From Brasilonema sp. UFV-L1 (GTDB lineage Bacteria > Cyanobacteriota > Cyanobacteriia > Cyanobacteriales > Nostocaceae), in NCBI RefSeq assembly GCF_012912105.1, contig NZ_QMEA01000020.1, positions 60,749 to 124,748 on the forward strand: DNA of 64,000 bases, read 5' to 3'. Made by a program: the position numbers and the translations under genes. The notes under the pieces were generated by a model. That model had not been told where the DNA came from. It ran no database searches and saw only the letters and a program-made list of their open reading frames with translations. Positions 37,304 through 45,197 of this stretch are shown here, piece after piece (the stretch's first letter is position 1; each line of letters opens with the position of its first letter).

Positions 37304-37332
37304 CTTTGAGAGAATAATGGAGAGGCAACACA

Positions 37333-38046
37333 ATGGATTTATCAAACTCAAACACTGCAAAGAACTTGTCTGAAGCATTTGCAGGCGAGTCGATGGCGAA
37401 TCGTAAGTATCTGTTTTTTGCAGAAGTGACTCGCCAGTTGGGGATGACGGAAGTGTCAAAGCTATTTCGAGAAACAGCAAATCAGGAGACAGAACATGCT
37501 TTTGCTCACTTTCGATTAATGCATCCAGAGTTGGTGGTGGATGATGTGGCTTCGTTAACTGATGAGCAAAAGAAAGCGATCGCAGCTCGTTGTCTAGAGT
37601 TAGCAATTGAGGGCGAAACCTATGAGTACACCACAATGTACCCAGAGTTTACAGAAGCAGCACGTGTAGATAGAGATCACAAGGCTGTTGTCGAGTTTGA
37701 AGCACAACAAGCTGAATCCCGTGAACACGCCCAAATTTTCCGTAAAGCTGCACACAACTTTGGATTGCTGACACCAATCGAACATCATCATGCCAATCAG
37801 TATACAGAAGCGCTTCAAGCTCTGGAAGGAGTTGCTCCTGCACCAAAAGCAGCAAGTGATAACCCTACAACCCAGAAATGGATTTGTCGCCAGTGTTCGA
37901 TGATTTATGATCCCGTAGAGGGCGATCCTGATTCTGGAATTGCTCCTGGAACGCCGTTTGAAGCAATTCCAGAAGATTGGTACTGTCCAATTTGTAACGC
38001 TTCTAAGAAAACTTTTGTTCCTTATGAAGAAGCTGTTGCAGCATAA
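37333..38046 (+). CDS. rbr: Rubrerythrin
   Basis: 237 residues. Peroxide-reducing diiron protein. The N-terminal ferritin-like four-helix part (1-165) keeps the iron-binding glutamates (AFAGESMANRKYLFFAEVTR, ETANQETEHAFAHF, EGETYEYTTMYPEF, QQAESREHAQIF). The C-terminal rubredoxin domain (185-230) has both CxxC knuckles (ICRQCSMIYDPVEGD and WYCPICNASKKTF). GGAGAGG lies seven bases before the ATG. In Anabaena a rubrerythrin is a main H2O2-removing enzyme. Paired palindromes and a leader hairpin suggest tight regulation. Confidence 0.96.
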   Translation: MDLSNSNTAKNLSEAFAGESMANRKYLFFAEVTRQLGMTEVSKLFRETANQETEHAFAHFRLMHPELVVDDVASLTDEQKKAIAARCLELAIEGETYEYTTMYPEFTEAARVDRDHKAVVEFEAQQAESREHAQIFRKAAHNFGLLTPIEHHHANQYTEALQALEGVAPAPKAASDNPTTQKWICRQCSMIYDPVEGDPDSGIAPGTPFEAIPEDWYCPICNASKKTFVPYEEAVAA

Positions 38047-38168
38047 ACATTAATTAACAATTTTGGTGTGTGTCATGTAGGGGCGTAATATATTACGCTC
38101 TTTACCTTAACTTGTTACAAATTATAGTCATTATAAGGTTGAGTTATTTTTCAGGAGAAACAATAGCC

Positions 38169-38513
38169 ATGAGTAACATAAAAGACACAATCGTGCAGGA
38201 CGTGCAAACTTGGCAAGGTGTAACTGTCGCACCTCATCGCTTTGGTGGTATAGAGTTTCAGGTCAATGGTCGAGAAATTGGTCACCTGCATGGAGATTAT
38301 CAAGCAGATATTCCTTTTACAGCTCGCATACGTAAAGAACTCGTAGAATCAGGCAAAGCCTCAGTGCATCACATCTATCCAAAAAGCGGTTGGATTTCTT
38401 TCTACATTCATGGTGTTGAGGATGTACCTTTACTTTTGGAGCTGTTGCGAATGAATTATGACCGACTAGCAAAGACTCGGTTAGAAGTGAAAGGTGAGAA
38501 AATAGCAGCGTAG
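38169..38513 (+). CDS. DUF5519 (luciferase-domain-like) protein
   Basis: 114 residues from the ATG at 38169 (MSNIKDTIVQDVQTWQGVTV), with AGGAGA upstream. APHRFGGIEFQVNGREIGHL HGD-type sequence followed by PKSGWISFYIHGVEDVPLLL is the DUF5519 pattern, a small alpha/beta domain named for weak similarity to dinoflagellate luciferase ends. Its function is not known. It follows rubrerythrin by 120 bp in the same direction and could share its transcript. Confidence 0.75.
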   Translation: MSNIKDTIVQDVQTWQGVTVAPHRFGGIEFQVNGREIGHLHGDYQADIPFTARIRKELVESGKASVHHIYPKSGWISFYIHGVEDVPLLLELLRMNYDRLAKTRLEVKGEKIAA

Positions 38514-38823
38514 CTATATTGCTATGTACAATTTTTCTCAAATATTATGGGTAGGACATCTTGTCCGCCCATATAAGAAATTTATTGTGCTTGAAGCGCA
38601 AACAATGAATGAACTTTTTATAGTTTATAAATGTTTGAAAAACGATTGCGGATTATTTAAAAAAGGTTTTGTTTTTTTAGCAAGTTGTTTTTTGGCGATC
38701 GCTCTTAAATGAATCATGCAGTGAAACTTGCCAAGAGTAACTTTAATAATAATTATGCCGCATTTGAGTTAAGGGTTGTTTCCTGTTGGTACATTAGAAA
38801 AACAGACTTCAAAAGATGCCTAT
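38514..38823. other. Gap with a dispersed palindrome
   Basis: About 310 bp. A 28-bp interrupted palindrome lies at 38546-38573. A 62-codon frame (38524-38712) is not supported. Confidence 0.5.
38546..38573. repeat. Interrupted palindrome
   Basis: TATGGG...CCCATA encloses GGACA-TCT-TGTCC. This is the kind of small palindromic repeat found many times between cyanobacterial genes; it could fold in RNA. Confidence 0.55.
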
Positions 38824-39390
38824 ATGAGCCAGACTACGACTAACCAGGTACGCTGGACAACTTCTGATTTAGAGCTGTTCCCAGATAACGGCAAGCGGTA
38901 TGAAATTGTAGATGGAGAGTTATTTGTGACATATGCACCACACTGGAGACACCAAAAAGCTGCTGATAATATTTGTACAGAGTTGAAACTGTGGTCTCGC
39001 CACTCTGGTTTGGGAGAAGCTGTCACAGCCGCTGGTATTATTTTCACTGATGCTGATAACGTCATTCCTGATGTGGTGTGGATTAGCAATGAACGGCTAG
39101 CATTGGTGATAGATCATGCAGGACATCTCACTGCTGCACCAGAGTTAGTGGTTGAGGTACTTTCTCCTGGTGAGAACAATGAACGACGCGATAAACAAGT
39201 GAAGCTGAAGCTTTACGCTACTCAAGGCGTCCAAGAATACTGGATTGTTGATTGGCAGTTACAGCAAATTCAGGTTTATCGACGGCAGCAAGCGACACTA
39301 GTGTTGGTAGCAACGTTAGTTATCAGTGACGAACTAAGTTCACCACTCTTAAGCGGGTTCACTTGTCCTATTGCCCGAATATTTAGTTAG
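38824..39390 (+). CDS. Uma2-family (DUF820) PD-(D/E)XK nuclease-like protein
   Basis: 188 residues from the ATG at 38824. The family pattern is complete: WTTSDLELFPDNGKRYEIVD with GELFV, AAGIIFTDADNVIPDVVWIS (catalytic Asp), PELVVEVLSPGENNERRDKQ with VKLKLY (the ELVVEVLSP Glu and Lys), and GVQEYWIVDWQLQQIQVYRR. Dozens of copies occur in cyanobacterial genomes, often with mobile or repeat DNA. The role is unproved. All core residues are kept. Confidence 0.92.
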   Translation: MSQTTTNQVRWTTSDLELFPDNGKRYEIVDGELFVTYAPHWRHQKAADNICTELKLWSRHSGLGEAVTAAGIIFTDADNVIPDVVWISNERLALVIDHAGHLTAAPELVVEVLSPGENNERRDKQVKLKLYATQGVQEYWIVDWQLQQIQVYRRQQATLVLVATLVISDELSSPLLSGFTCPIARIFS

Positions 39391-39873
39391 TTAATTATAC
39401 TTTAGCGTTAAGACTACGAAATGTTTTCCATCAAGATCTCTCTGGAACTTCTGGGCTGTCTGGAATCCGGCTTTTTCACATATCCGTAACGCCTGCTTAT
39501 TAAAATCAGCAACTGTAACACGAAACACAGTGGGTGTAAACTTGTTTTGAGCGAAATTTAGTACCGCATCAATTACACGAAGACCAAGTCCTCGTCTCGT
39601 CAGGTTCGGACGTATACCAAGCCCAACATCGAGTGCTTCGACACTATAATCACCTCCACTGACTCGCGCATCTGGTCCGAAGCAACAGTAGGCTATAAGA
39701 TTACTATCATCATTGGTAATGGTGTAATAAGCATTGTGCGGATCTAAAAATTGCTGTACACTCTCGGAGATTTCACCAGAATCTAAGTTGTAGAAGTCAT
39801 AGGGCTCGTCGTATCGCCAAGTCAGAATAACACATGAACTCTCAGAGTTCATTGGTGAGAAGATAAAAGACAT
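39391..39873 (-). CDS. GNAT-family N-acetyltransferase
   Basis: 160 residues from the ATG at 39873; the ATG at 39852 is an equally possible start, and neither has a clear ribosome site. VILTWRYDEPYDFYNLDSGE is the N-terminal strand-helix. VGLGIRPNLTRRGLGLRVID is the acetyl-CoA pyrophosphate loop (R-x-x-G-x-G/L). VADFNKQALRICEKAGFQTA is motif B. Substrate unknown. It converges with the Uma2 gene, with no intervening space. Confidence 0.85.
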   Translation of the reverse strand: MSFIFSPMNSESSCVILTWRYDEPYDFYNLDSGEISESVQQFLDPHNAYYTITNDDSNLIAYCCFGPDARVSGGDYSVEALDVGLGIRPNLTRRGLGLRVIDAVLNFAQNKFTPTVFRVTVADFNKQALRICEKAGFQTAQKFQRDLDGKHFVVLTLKYN

Positions 39874-40012
39874 AAGTTTGAGTTGTAGAGTTGTGATTAG
39901 TCTAATCAAATACAATTGACAAAAATTTACTTTGTCAAGTCTATAGTTATACCAATTTGAAAAAAGAATGCGACAGATACACAGTCCCAAACCCTCGTTA
40001 TCTTAGGCTTTC

Positions 40013-41083
40013 TTAATTTTGAATTTTGAATTTTGAATTTTGAATTGGTATTAGTCCTTCTCTCAACACTTCACGGTGAATCAACGCTCTATCCACTAAA
40101 TACTGAATTTTTTCTGCTGACAATGGATCACCATTAGCGTAATGCTCCATCCATGTTTTACTAATGAAATTAGGATCATCTGGCAAATTAGCTAAATCCC
40201 ATCCTGGCATATCCACATCTTCCATCAATCGATTCACTTTGGGGTCATAACTTAACGCAAAGCAGCGACAACCTTCACTTGCTGCCATAATTAAGCTATG
40301 CAAACGCATCCCAATTGCCATTTCTACGCCGCGAAACACTCCTTTTAAAAGTTCCGGTTCTTCCAAGCACATAATTTTGCTAACATCTTTGAGTTGTGGT
40401 TGAATTGCTTCGGCTATTTCTAAATCTTCACTCTTTTGAAAAGGCAACAATAATATAAAAGTTTGTGTAGCTTTTTGAAAATCAACGAGTGCGCGAGTTA
40501 GGTTAGCAAGGCGTGTTTGGGTTAACTGAGAGTGAGTTCGTAAAGTCACCGCCACTCTAGGGGCGGGTAAATCCCAAAGTCCAGGAACTGGTTTACTTTG
40601 TAGCGCCCAAACTGGATCTGGAGCTAAGATAAAAGGAATTTGCCAATCAGTGAGTAATGCAGCAGAAGCGCGATCGCGCACACTCACTTTTGTACAACCA
40701 CCAAAATTTTGCCGTGCTAACCAACGAGTCACAGGACGTTTCAAAGGACCAATTCCTTGTCCCCAAGCGATCGTTTTTAAACCCATTTTTTGGGCTAATG
40801 TCATGATTGCTCCATAATAAAATGGACTAATGGCACTGGTTGTATCTTGAATTAAGCTACCGCCACCCCAAATAAAAGCATCACAAGAGCGTAAAGCTTG
40901 CAGTACGGTTAAAGGTGCCATGCGATCGCACGCTTGGACACCATAGCGACTGCTAGTTTCCTCTGGATTGCCAGAGAGAACCACAGGTGTGACTGATGGT
41001 GGTAGCATCTGTAGAAGCGTTGCTAACAAAGCTTCGTCCCCACCATTTCCCTTACCGTAATATCCAGACAGTAGTACCCGCAT
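40013..41083 (-). CDS. csaB: Polysaccharide pyruvyl transferase (CsaB-like)
   Basis: 356 residues. CsaB enzymes add pyruvate ketals to cell-wall-linked polysaccharide, which anchors SLH-domain proteins in many bacteria. Seen here: LLSGYYGKGNGGDEALLATL (start), FIWGGGSLIQDTTSAISPFY, IAWGQGIGPLKRPVTRWLAR and MAIGMRLHSLIMAASEGCRC, all family blocks. The window also holds an SLH-domain porin that could be such a client (inference). The last residues (IQNSKFKIQN) come from a tandem heptamer (ATTTTGA, about 40017-40044), so the natural end was probably extended by repeat growth. ATG at 41083. Confidence 0.88.
   Translation of the reverse strand: MRVLLSGYYGKGNGGDEALLATLLQMLPPSVTPVVLSGNPEETSSRYGVQACDRMAPLTVLQALRSCDAFIWGGGSLIQDTTSAISPFYYGAIMTLAQKMGLKTIAWGQGIGPLKRPVTRWLARQNFGGCTKVSVRDRASAALLTDWQIPFILAPDPVWALQSKPVPGLWDLPAPRVAVTLRTHSQLTQTRLANLTRALVDFQKATQTFILLLPFQKSEDLEIAEAIQPQLKDVSKIMCLEEPELLKGVFRGVEMAIGMRLHSLIMAASEGCRCFALSYDPKVNRLMEDVDMPGWDLANLPDDPNFISKTWMEHYANGDPLSAEKIQYLVDRALIHREVLREGLIPIQNSKFKIQN
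40017..40044. repeat. Tandem ATTTTGA heptamer at the end of csaB
   Basis: Four copies of the 7-bp unit ATTTTGA. They are translated as the last residues of the csaB product. Confidence 0.8.
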
Positions 41084-41108
41084 CTTTGATCCTGATAAAT
41101 TGACTTTT

Positions 41109-41456
41109 ATGAACGCTCTTTCGATTCCGACTTGGATTATTCACGTCTCTAGCGTTATTGAGTGGATTGCCGCCATTTGGTTAATTTGGAAATACGGTGA
41201 AGTCACTAGTAACCGTACTTGGTGGGCATTGTCCTTTGCCATGTTACCTGCTTTAGTCAGCGCCATGTGTGCTTGCACTTGGCACTACTTTGATAACGCA
41301 GAATCTCTAGAATGGTTGGTCACACTACAAGCTAGTATGACTTTATTGGGTAATTTTACCCTTTGGGCAGCGGCGGTGTTGATTTGGCGTTCCAGCAAGT
41401 CTGCCAAAATAACAAATAATCCTGTCTCCACTAAAACTATAGAATTAAAGCAATGA
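41109..41456 (+). CDS. DUF2499 (Ycf49-like) membrane protein
   Basis: 115 residues from the ATG at 41109. Three transmembrane helices (about 4-25, 37-55, 66-90). MNALSIPTWIIHVSSVIEWI and WWALSFAMLPALVSAMCACT WHYF-type sequence are family blocks. These small thylakoid or envelope membrane proteins occur in cyanobacteria and plastids without a proven role. Its TGA overlaps the next gene's ATG (ATGA, 41453-41456), so the two are translationally coupled. The csaB gene is divergent, 25 bp away. Confidence 0.88.
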   Translation: MNALSIPTWIIHVSSVIEWIAAIWLIWKYGEVTSNRTWWALSFAMLPALVSAMCACTWHYFDNAESLEWLVTLQASMTLLGNFTLWAAAVLIWRSSKSAKITNNPVSTKTIELKQ

Positions 41457-41743
41457 TTTCAAAAGAAACCCTCTTTGCCCTTTCCCTGTTTCCCTACTTG
41501 GGTTTCTTGTGGTTTATCAGCCGTACTCCGCAAATGCCTCGTTTGGCGCTGTATGGTTTTTACTGTACTCTTGTCTTTGTCGCCGTCACCATTCCAGCAG
41601 GGATTTATGCTCAAGTTCATTATGGAAAGTCTCTAGCAAATGTCGATTGGCTGCATGGAAGTGCAGAATCTTTTTTGACGCTTGCTAATATCTTGATTGT
41701 GCTAGGTTTTCGGCAAGCTGTGATTCACAAGAGCCAAGAGTAG
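41453..41743 (+). CDS. DUF3593 membrane protein
   Basis: 96 residues with three hydrophobic helices (about 5-22, 32-52, 73-90). ALSLFPYLGFLWFISRTPQM, then PRLALYGFYCTLVFVAVTIP AGIYA-type sequence is the DUF3593 pattern. It starts within the stop codon of the Ycf49-like gene, so both proteins are probably made in fixed ratio and may form one complex. Function unknown. Confidence 0.88.
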   Translation: MISKETLFALSLFPYLGFLWFISRTPQMPRLALYGFYCTLVFVAVTIPAGIYAQVHYGKSLANVDWLHGSAESFLTLANILIVLGFRQAVIHKSQE

Positions 41744-41752
41744 AATTGTTAG

Positions 41753-41885
41753 ATGAATTTAAATCCTTTTATGGTGAGCTTAGCAAGACAGTTCACAGAT
41801 ATTCCTTATGCTAAGGAGTTGACGCAATTGCCAGAAGCACAAGGATTGGTAGAGCTATCTGAGACACAAAAGCAAGACAAAAGTG
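41753..41885 (+). pseudogene. Probable N-terminal fragment of a methyltransferase-like gene cut off by the TnpB element
   Basis: About 44 codons read MNLNPFMVSLARQFTDIPYA then KELTQLPEAQGLVELSET, which resembles the opening of cyanobacterial class I SAM-dependent methyltransferases of the leucine-carboxyl-methyltransferase type. The likeness then ends at repeat-like DNA and, within 30 bp, the right end of the TnpB element. No continuation is seen beyond that element. The family call is from memory and tentative. Confidence 0.4.
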
Positions 41886-41925
41886 CTTCGCTTACCGTAC
41901 GCGTAGAAGCTCGCTGTGACATCCT

Positions 41926-41956
41926 CCCACACCAACCGCAAGCGGTATGGTGTGGG
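41926..41956 (-). ncRNA. Right-end hairpin and likely 3' end of the TnpB guide RNA
   Basis: CCCACACCA-ACCGC (41926-41939) pairs with GCGGT-TGGTGTGGG (41942-41956, one bulged A). TnpB proteins use an RNA copied from the 3' part of tnpB and the right end; the guide is the sequence just beyond the end. Here that would be about 20 bases running down from about 41914 on the minus strand. This assignment is by analogy. Confidence 0.55.
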
Positions 41957-41966
41957 CTTCCAAAAT

Positions 41967-43226
41967 TCACACTTTGGATTTCCTGGTTACTCTGTTGCGA
42001 GATTTCGCCACTTGCCTAGACTGACTTTCGTCAGTCCCCGGCAGATCGACTGCACAGGCTGTTTCCATTCCCGTCTGCCCGACGGTACTAATGAGGACTA
42101 TCCCTCGATTTCTAATATTTTGACCAGCTGCTACATCTCTATCTGTTTGATATCCACAATGTGAGCAGCTATGAACTCTAACACTGGAATCTTTTTTGAC
42201 CAAACCACCACATTCTGGACATTCTTGAGAAGTCCCTTTGGCATCAACTTCAGCAAAAAACTTTCCACGCTTCCAACACACGTACTTGACGATAGTTCTG
42301 AACTGCCCAAATCCAGCATCAAGCATATGCTTGCCAAACATTCCTCTGGCACTGGTACGATAGTCTAGGTCTTCCATGAAAATCATGTCGCCGCTATCGC
42401 AAAGCGCATGGGCTTGCTTAAAGTGAAAGTCCTTCCTTGTATTGTCAATTTTGTGATGTAGCCCTTGTACCAAAAGTCGTTGTTTCTCGTAGTTTTTCGA
42501 CCGCTTTTGTAATCTAGCTAGTCTGCGTTGCAGCAATTTCAGCTTGCCTTGCAGTTGCTTGAAAAACTTTGGCGGTTTTATGAGAACGCCATCGCTGGTT
42601 GCTAAAAACTTCTCCAATCCAATGTCAACTCCAACTGGATGACCGTGTGGTACTGGATCTGGAACTGTCACATCAGATTGAAGAGCAATGGATGCATACC
42701 ACTTATCTGCTTTCCTCAAGATTCTTACTTGCTTGACCACAAATCCGGTAGGAATTGGTCGATGCAAATTAATTGGAATTGCTCCAATCTTCGGCAGTTT
42801 GATATGCAAATTCGTCACCGGACTCTCTTTGAACTGAGGGAACAACAACGATTTAAACTGTCCATGCTTTTTGAATCGAGGAAAGCCAAAACCTCTGTCC
42901 TGAAAATATTCCCAACTTCTATGCAACTGCTTGACAGCTTGCTGAAGCACTTGAGAAGGAACTTCTCCTAGTTTGGGGAACTCAATCTTCGCTTTCGGCA
43001 AGTTGTTCAGTTGATAGACCTCATTGGGAAATTTTAATTCACAAGAGAGGATATACTCTTTTTCAATGGAACATCTATCAATGAAACACTTACGACTATC
43101 ACACCAATCTTTTATTTCCCGAAGAGCAAAGTTGTAAGCTCCTCGACAAATTTCCATCCACTCAATCAATGTTTGCTCTTGAGTGGCATCTGGATAGATT
43201 CGGTAGCGGTGAGTCAGTGTTATCAT
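41967..43226 (-). CDS. tnpB: RNA-guided nuclease TnpB
   Basis: 419 residues. N-terminal TnpB domain (TLTHRYRIYPDATQEQTLIE, WMEICRGAYNFALREIKDW). RuvC residues are all present: Asp201 (VGVDIGLEKFLATSDG), Glu285 (MIFMEDLDYRT) and Asp364 (YQTDRDVAAGQNI). The zinc ribbon is C336-x2-C339 (ECPECGGL) and C354-x2-C357 (HSCSHCGY). The basic C-terminus (SRQVAKSRNRVTRKSKV) runs into the right end. TnpB is the ancestor-type of Cas12 and cuts DNA with a guide RNA copied from the element end. The reading frame is complete and nothing is missing, so it may be active. Confidence 0.95.
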   Translation of the reverse strand: MITLTHRYRIYPDATQEQTLIEWMEICRGAYNFALREIKDWCDSRKCFIDRCSIEKEYILSCELKFPNEVYQLNNLPKAKIEFPKLGEVPSQVLQQAVKQLHRSWEYFQDRGFGFPRFKKHGQFKSLLFPQFKESPVTNLHIKLPKIGAIPINLHRPIPTGFVVKQVRILRKADKWYASIALQSDVTVPDPVPHGHPVGVDIGLEKFLATSDGVLIKPPKFFKQLQGKLKLLQRRLARLQKRSKNYEKQRLLVQGLHHKIDNTRKDFHFKQAHALCDSGDMIFMEDLDYRTSARGMFGKHMLDAGFGQFRTIVKYVCWKRGKFFAEVDAKGTSQECPECGGLVKKDSSVRVHSCSHCGYQTDRDVAAGQNIRNRGIVLISTVGQTGMETACAVDLPGTDESQSRQVAKSRNRVTRKSKV

Positions 43227-43545
43227 GGATTAATTTTAGCGCATTTACTAGAAATGTGTCGCCTAGTAAATGCGATTTTCATACCCATCGAGGGCATGAA
43301 AATCGCGCGGGGGTCCATGTATCTGACGCATCGTCCCCTCCAAAATCAGCCAGCCTTATTAGAGCGAGTACGCGACTTGGAAGACAGATCAACGGAAACA
43401 AAGGCTGGCTCATTTTCTTTGCCCAATGCGACGGCTGATTTTGGTACGTGTTAGACCCCCACCCGCACTAAATCAAAGATTATAGTGCCGGTCTTATAGC
43501 CCCCGAACCCCCGTTAGATAAACAAATTAGTTTTTCAGGACAGTT
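43227..43545. other. Gap between tnpB and hisA
   Basis: About 320 bp. It holds the two hairpins at 43241-43306. After them a short plus-strand frame (starting about 43317, MYLTHRPLQNQPALLERVRD, ending ...NATADFGTC at 43454) reads like the tail of a coiled-coil protein and may be a leftover of a gene that once lay here. I cannot name it. Confidence 0.45.
43241..43306 (-). repeat. Two consecutive 11-bp-stem hairpins before tnpB
   Basis: GCATTTACTAG (43241-43251) pairs with CTAGTAAATGC (43263-43273), and GCGATTTTCAT (43272-43282) pairs with ATGAAAATCGC (43296-43306); the two share bases 43272-43273. They may be the element's left end or a leader structure controlling tnpB. Confidence 0.7.
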
Positions 43546-44319
43546 ATGGAAGTTATTCCGGCGATAGATTTACTAGAAGGTCGCTGTGTGCGACTTTATC
43601 AGGGAGATTATGAACGATCGCAAGTTTTCAGCGACAACCCAGTTGATGTTGCAAATCAGTGGGTTGAACAGGGAGCCACCAGATTACACATAGTCGATTT
43701 GGATGGGGCGAAAACTGGTAAACTAGTGAACTTGCCAGCAATTGAAGCGATCGCTCAAGCTGTGTCGCTACCCATTCAAGTTGGTGGAGGAGTGCGCGAT
43801 CGCTCTCGTGTACAACAACTACTCAACATAGGCGTGCAACGGGTTATTTTGGGAACTGTAGCCGTAGAACAACCCCAGCTTGTGCAACAACTCTGTCAAG
43901 AATTTCCAGAGCAGATTGTGATTGGTATAGATGCTCGTAATGGAATGGTAGCAACTCGTGGGTGGCAAGAAACCTCTGAAGTTTTTGCAACTCAACTGGC
44001 TGTACAGATGCAAGAATTGGGAGCAGCAGCCATCATTTACACTGATATCCATCGTGATGGTACCCTTTCTGGACCAAATATAGAAGCATTGCGATCGCTC
44101 GCGGCTAAAATTTCCATTCCGATCATTGCTTCTGGTGGTGTCAGTTCTGTCACCGATTTGCTGAGTCTGTTGGCGCTAGAGTCACAAGGTGTGACTGGTG
44201 TTATTGTTGGTCGAGCACTATATACAGGAGATGTTTCTTTAACAGAAGCATTGCGTGCTGTTGGTTTTGGACGTATTCAAGACGTTGGGCCCAATATAGA
44301 TTTTTCAGCATTTGCTTAA
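43546..44319 (+). CDS. hisA: HisA, ProFAR isomerase of histidine synthesis
   Basis: 257 residues. It converts ProFAR to PRFAR by an Amadori rearrangement in a (beta/alpha)8 barrel. [20 protein letters not shown] carries the catalytic Asp8. [33 protein letters not shown] and [16 protein letters not shown] (second catalytic Asp) are family blocks. [13 protein letters not shown] and [18 protein letters not shown] bind the phosphates. The ATG at 43546 is the only sensible start. It is a single gene, not in a his operon, as is normal in cyanobacteria. Confidence 0.96.
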   Translation: MEVIPAIDLLEGRCVRLYQGDYERSQVFSDNPVDVANQWVEQGATRLHIVDLDGAKTGKLVNLPAIEAIAQAVSLPIQVGGGVRDRSRVQQLLNIGVQRVILGTVAVEQPQLVQQLCQEFPEQIVIGIDARNGMVATRGWQETSEVFATQLAVQMQELGAAAIIYTDIHRDGTLSGPNIEALRSLAAKISIPIIASGGVSSVTDLLSLLALESQGVTGVIVGRALYTGDVSLTEALRAVGFGRIQDVGPNIDFSAFA

Positions 44320-44324
44320 TAACC

Positions 44325-44452
44325 CAAGTTGCTAGTTATCAAAAAGCGCCCCTTTTTAAGTACAAAACTTTAGTTTTTTGTAACTAGCAATACTTAAAAA
44401 CCAAGTTTTTGTATCTTTTGGATACTGTTTAGGGGTACTAACTAGCAACTTG
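44325..44452. repeat. 128-bp element bounded by 14-bp perfect inverted repeats
   Basis: CAAGTTGCTAGTTA (44325-44338) and TAACTAGCAACTTG (44439-44452) are exact inverses. CCCCT and AGGGG pair further inside, and a third partial copy of the motif (TAACTAGCAATACTT) lies near 44380. It could be a MITE or the template of a folded RNA. Confidence 0.6.
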
Positions 44453-44514
44453 CGTTAATATTTTTTACCTTCGAGTGTAGAGAAATTCTATAGTACGTTT
44501 GTGATTCCAAATTT

Positions 44515-44540
44515 ATAACCGGCTTGCAGCCGGTTATTTT
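44515..44540. terminator. Intrinsic terminator
   Basis: ATAACCGGCT (44515-44524) and AGCCGGTTAT (44528-44537) form a perfect 10-bp stem with a TGC loop, followed by Ts. It lies 200 bp after hisA. Confidence 0.75.
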
Positions 44541-44906
44541 TTGAGATTTTCCGGAGTGGTCATTTCCTCTCGTGTATCTCAACTTATAAACAATCATCCA
44601 GTTCTAAAGATAGCGGGTTCGGCACTCGCCAAAGTTCGGAAAAGCTATCATTTGCGTCTTTATTCATCTCTTAATAGAGGTAAACTACGCAAAAAATCCT
44701 GGATGAGAATAAAGTGCCTGGAAATAACATTTATTTTAAATATTTAAATTTCTCATTCTAAATTTTGATTTTTACAATTTATGGGTTTCCTCTCTGATAG
44801 AGACGCTTGGTTTATGCGTCTCTATTTTCTTTTTTAGAATGAAACGGGACAATTTTTTGTAACTATCTTCTTTGTACCATCCAACGGTCGTCTGTTGATG
44901 TTGTAC

Positions 44907-45197
44907 TCAAAATTCCCTTGTCACAAATGTATACAGATACATGCTGAATGCAGAGAGTGTCACAAGAACAGGTATAACAATGTTATTCTGTAGTTTCCGT
45001 GTTTTCAAAATTTCTAGACAATATATAGGAATACTCAGAAACCAGAAGACACTTGTTGTCAAAAAAACTACCATGTCTAACCACTTTTCTTCTGGAGAAT
45101 AAATTGGATGCCGAATAGAAAAAGTTAACCAATTCATCAAAAAATAGCAACTGATCAGCAGATAACTCACAACCAAAGCCAGTTCAATCTTGTTCAT
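44907..45197 (-). CDS. Small hydrophobic membrane protein, hypothetical
   Basis: 96 residues with three transmembrane helices (about 6-26, 42-62, 71-91). The ATG at 45197 has AAGGAG nine bases upstream, which supports real translation. No family recognised. Gene-poor surroundings give no functional clue. Confidence 0.6.
   Translation of the reverse strand: MNKIELALVVSYLLISCYFLMNWLTFSIRHPIYSPEEKWLDMVVFLTTSVFWFLSIPIYCLEILKTRKLQNNIVIPVLVTLSAFSMYLYTFVTREF

Larger units (their letters stand above)
36862..37332. other. Gap upstream of rubrerythrin
   Basis: About 470 bp. The first 370 bp show no feature. The last 110 bp hold two identical palindromes (37228 and 37257), a leader hairpin (37284-37303) and the ribosome site of rubrerythrin. 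Confidence 0.55.
41915..43310 (-). mobile_element. IS200/IS605-type TnpB-only element
   Basis: A single tnpB gene bounded by hairpins: a right-end hairpin at 41926-41956 followed (minus strand) by GAGGATGTCAC, and two long hairpins before the gene at 43241-43306. No tnpA is present, so movement would need a transposase elsewhere. The exact ends are inferred; the right end near 41915 is more secure than the left. Confidence 0.75.
44320..44906. other. Gap after hisA
   Basis: About 590 bp. It holds a 128-bp inverted-repeat structure (44325-44452) and a terminator (44515-44540). A 68-codon frame (44541-44747) is not supported. The rest is AT-rich. Confidence 0.5.

Noticed and set aside
38524..38712. 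Plus-strand 62-codon frame
   Set aside because: Contains the palindromic repeat at 38546-38573; unlikely to be coding.
44541..44747. Plus-strand 68-codon frame after the terminator behind hisA
   Set aside because: No ribosome site and no homology that I recognise.
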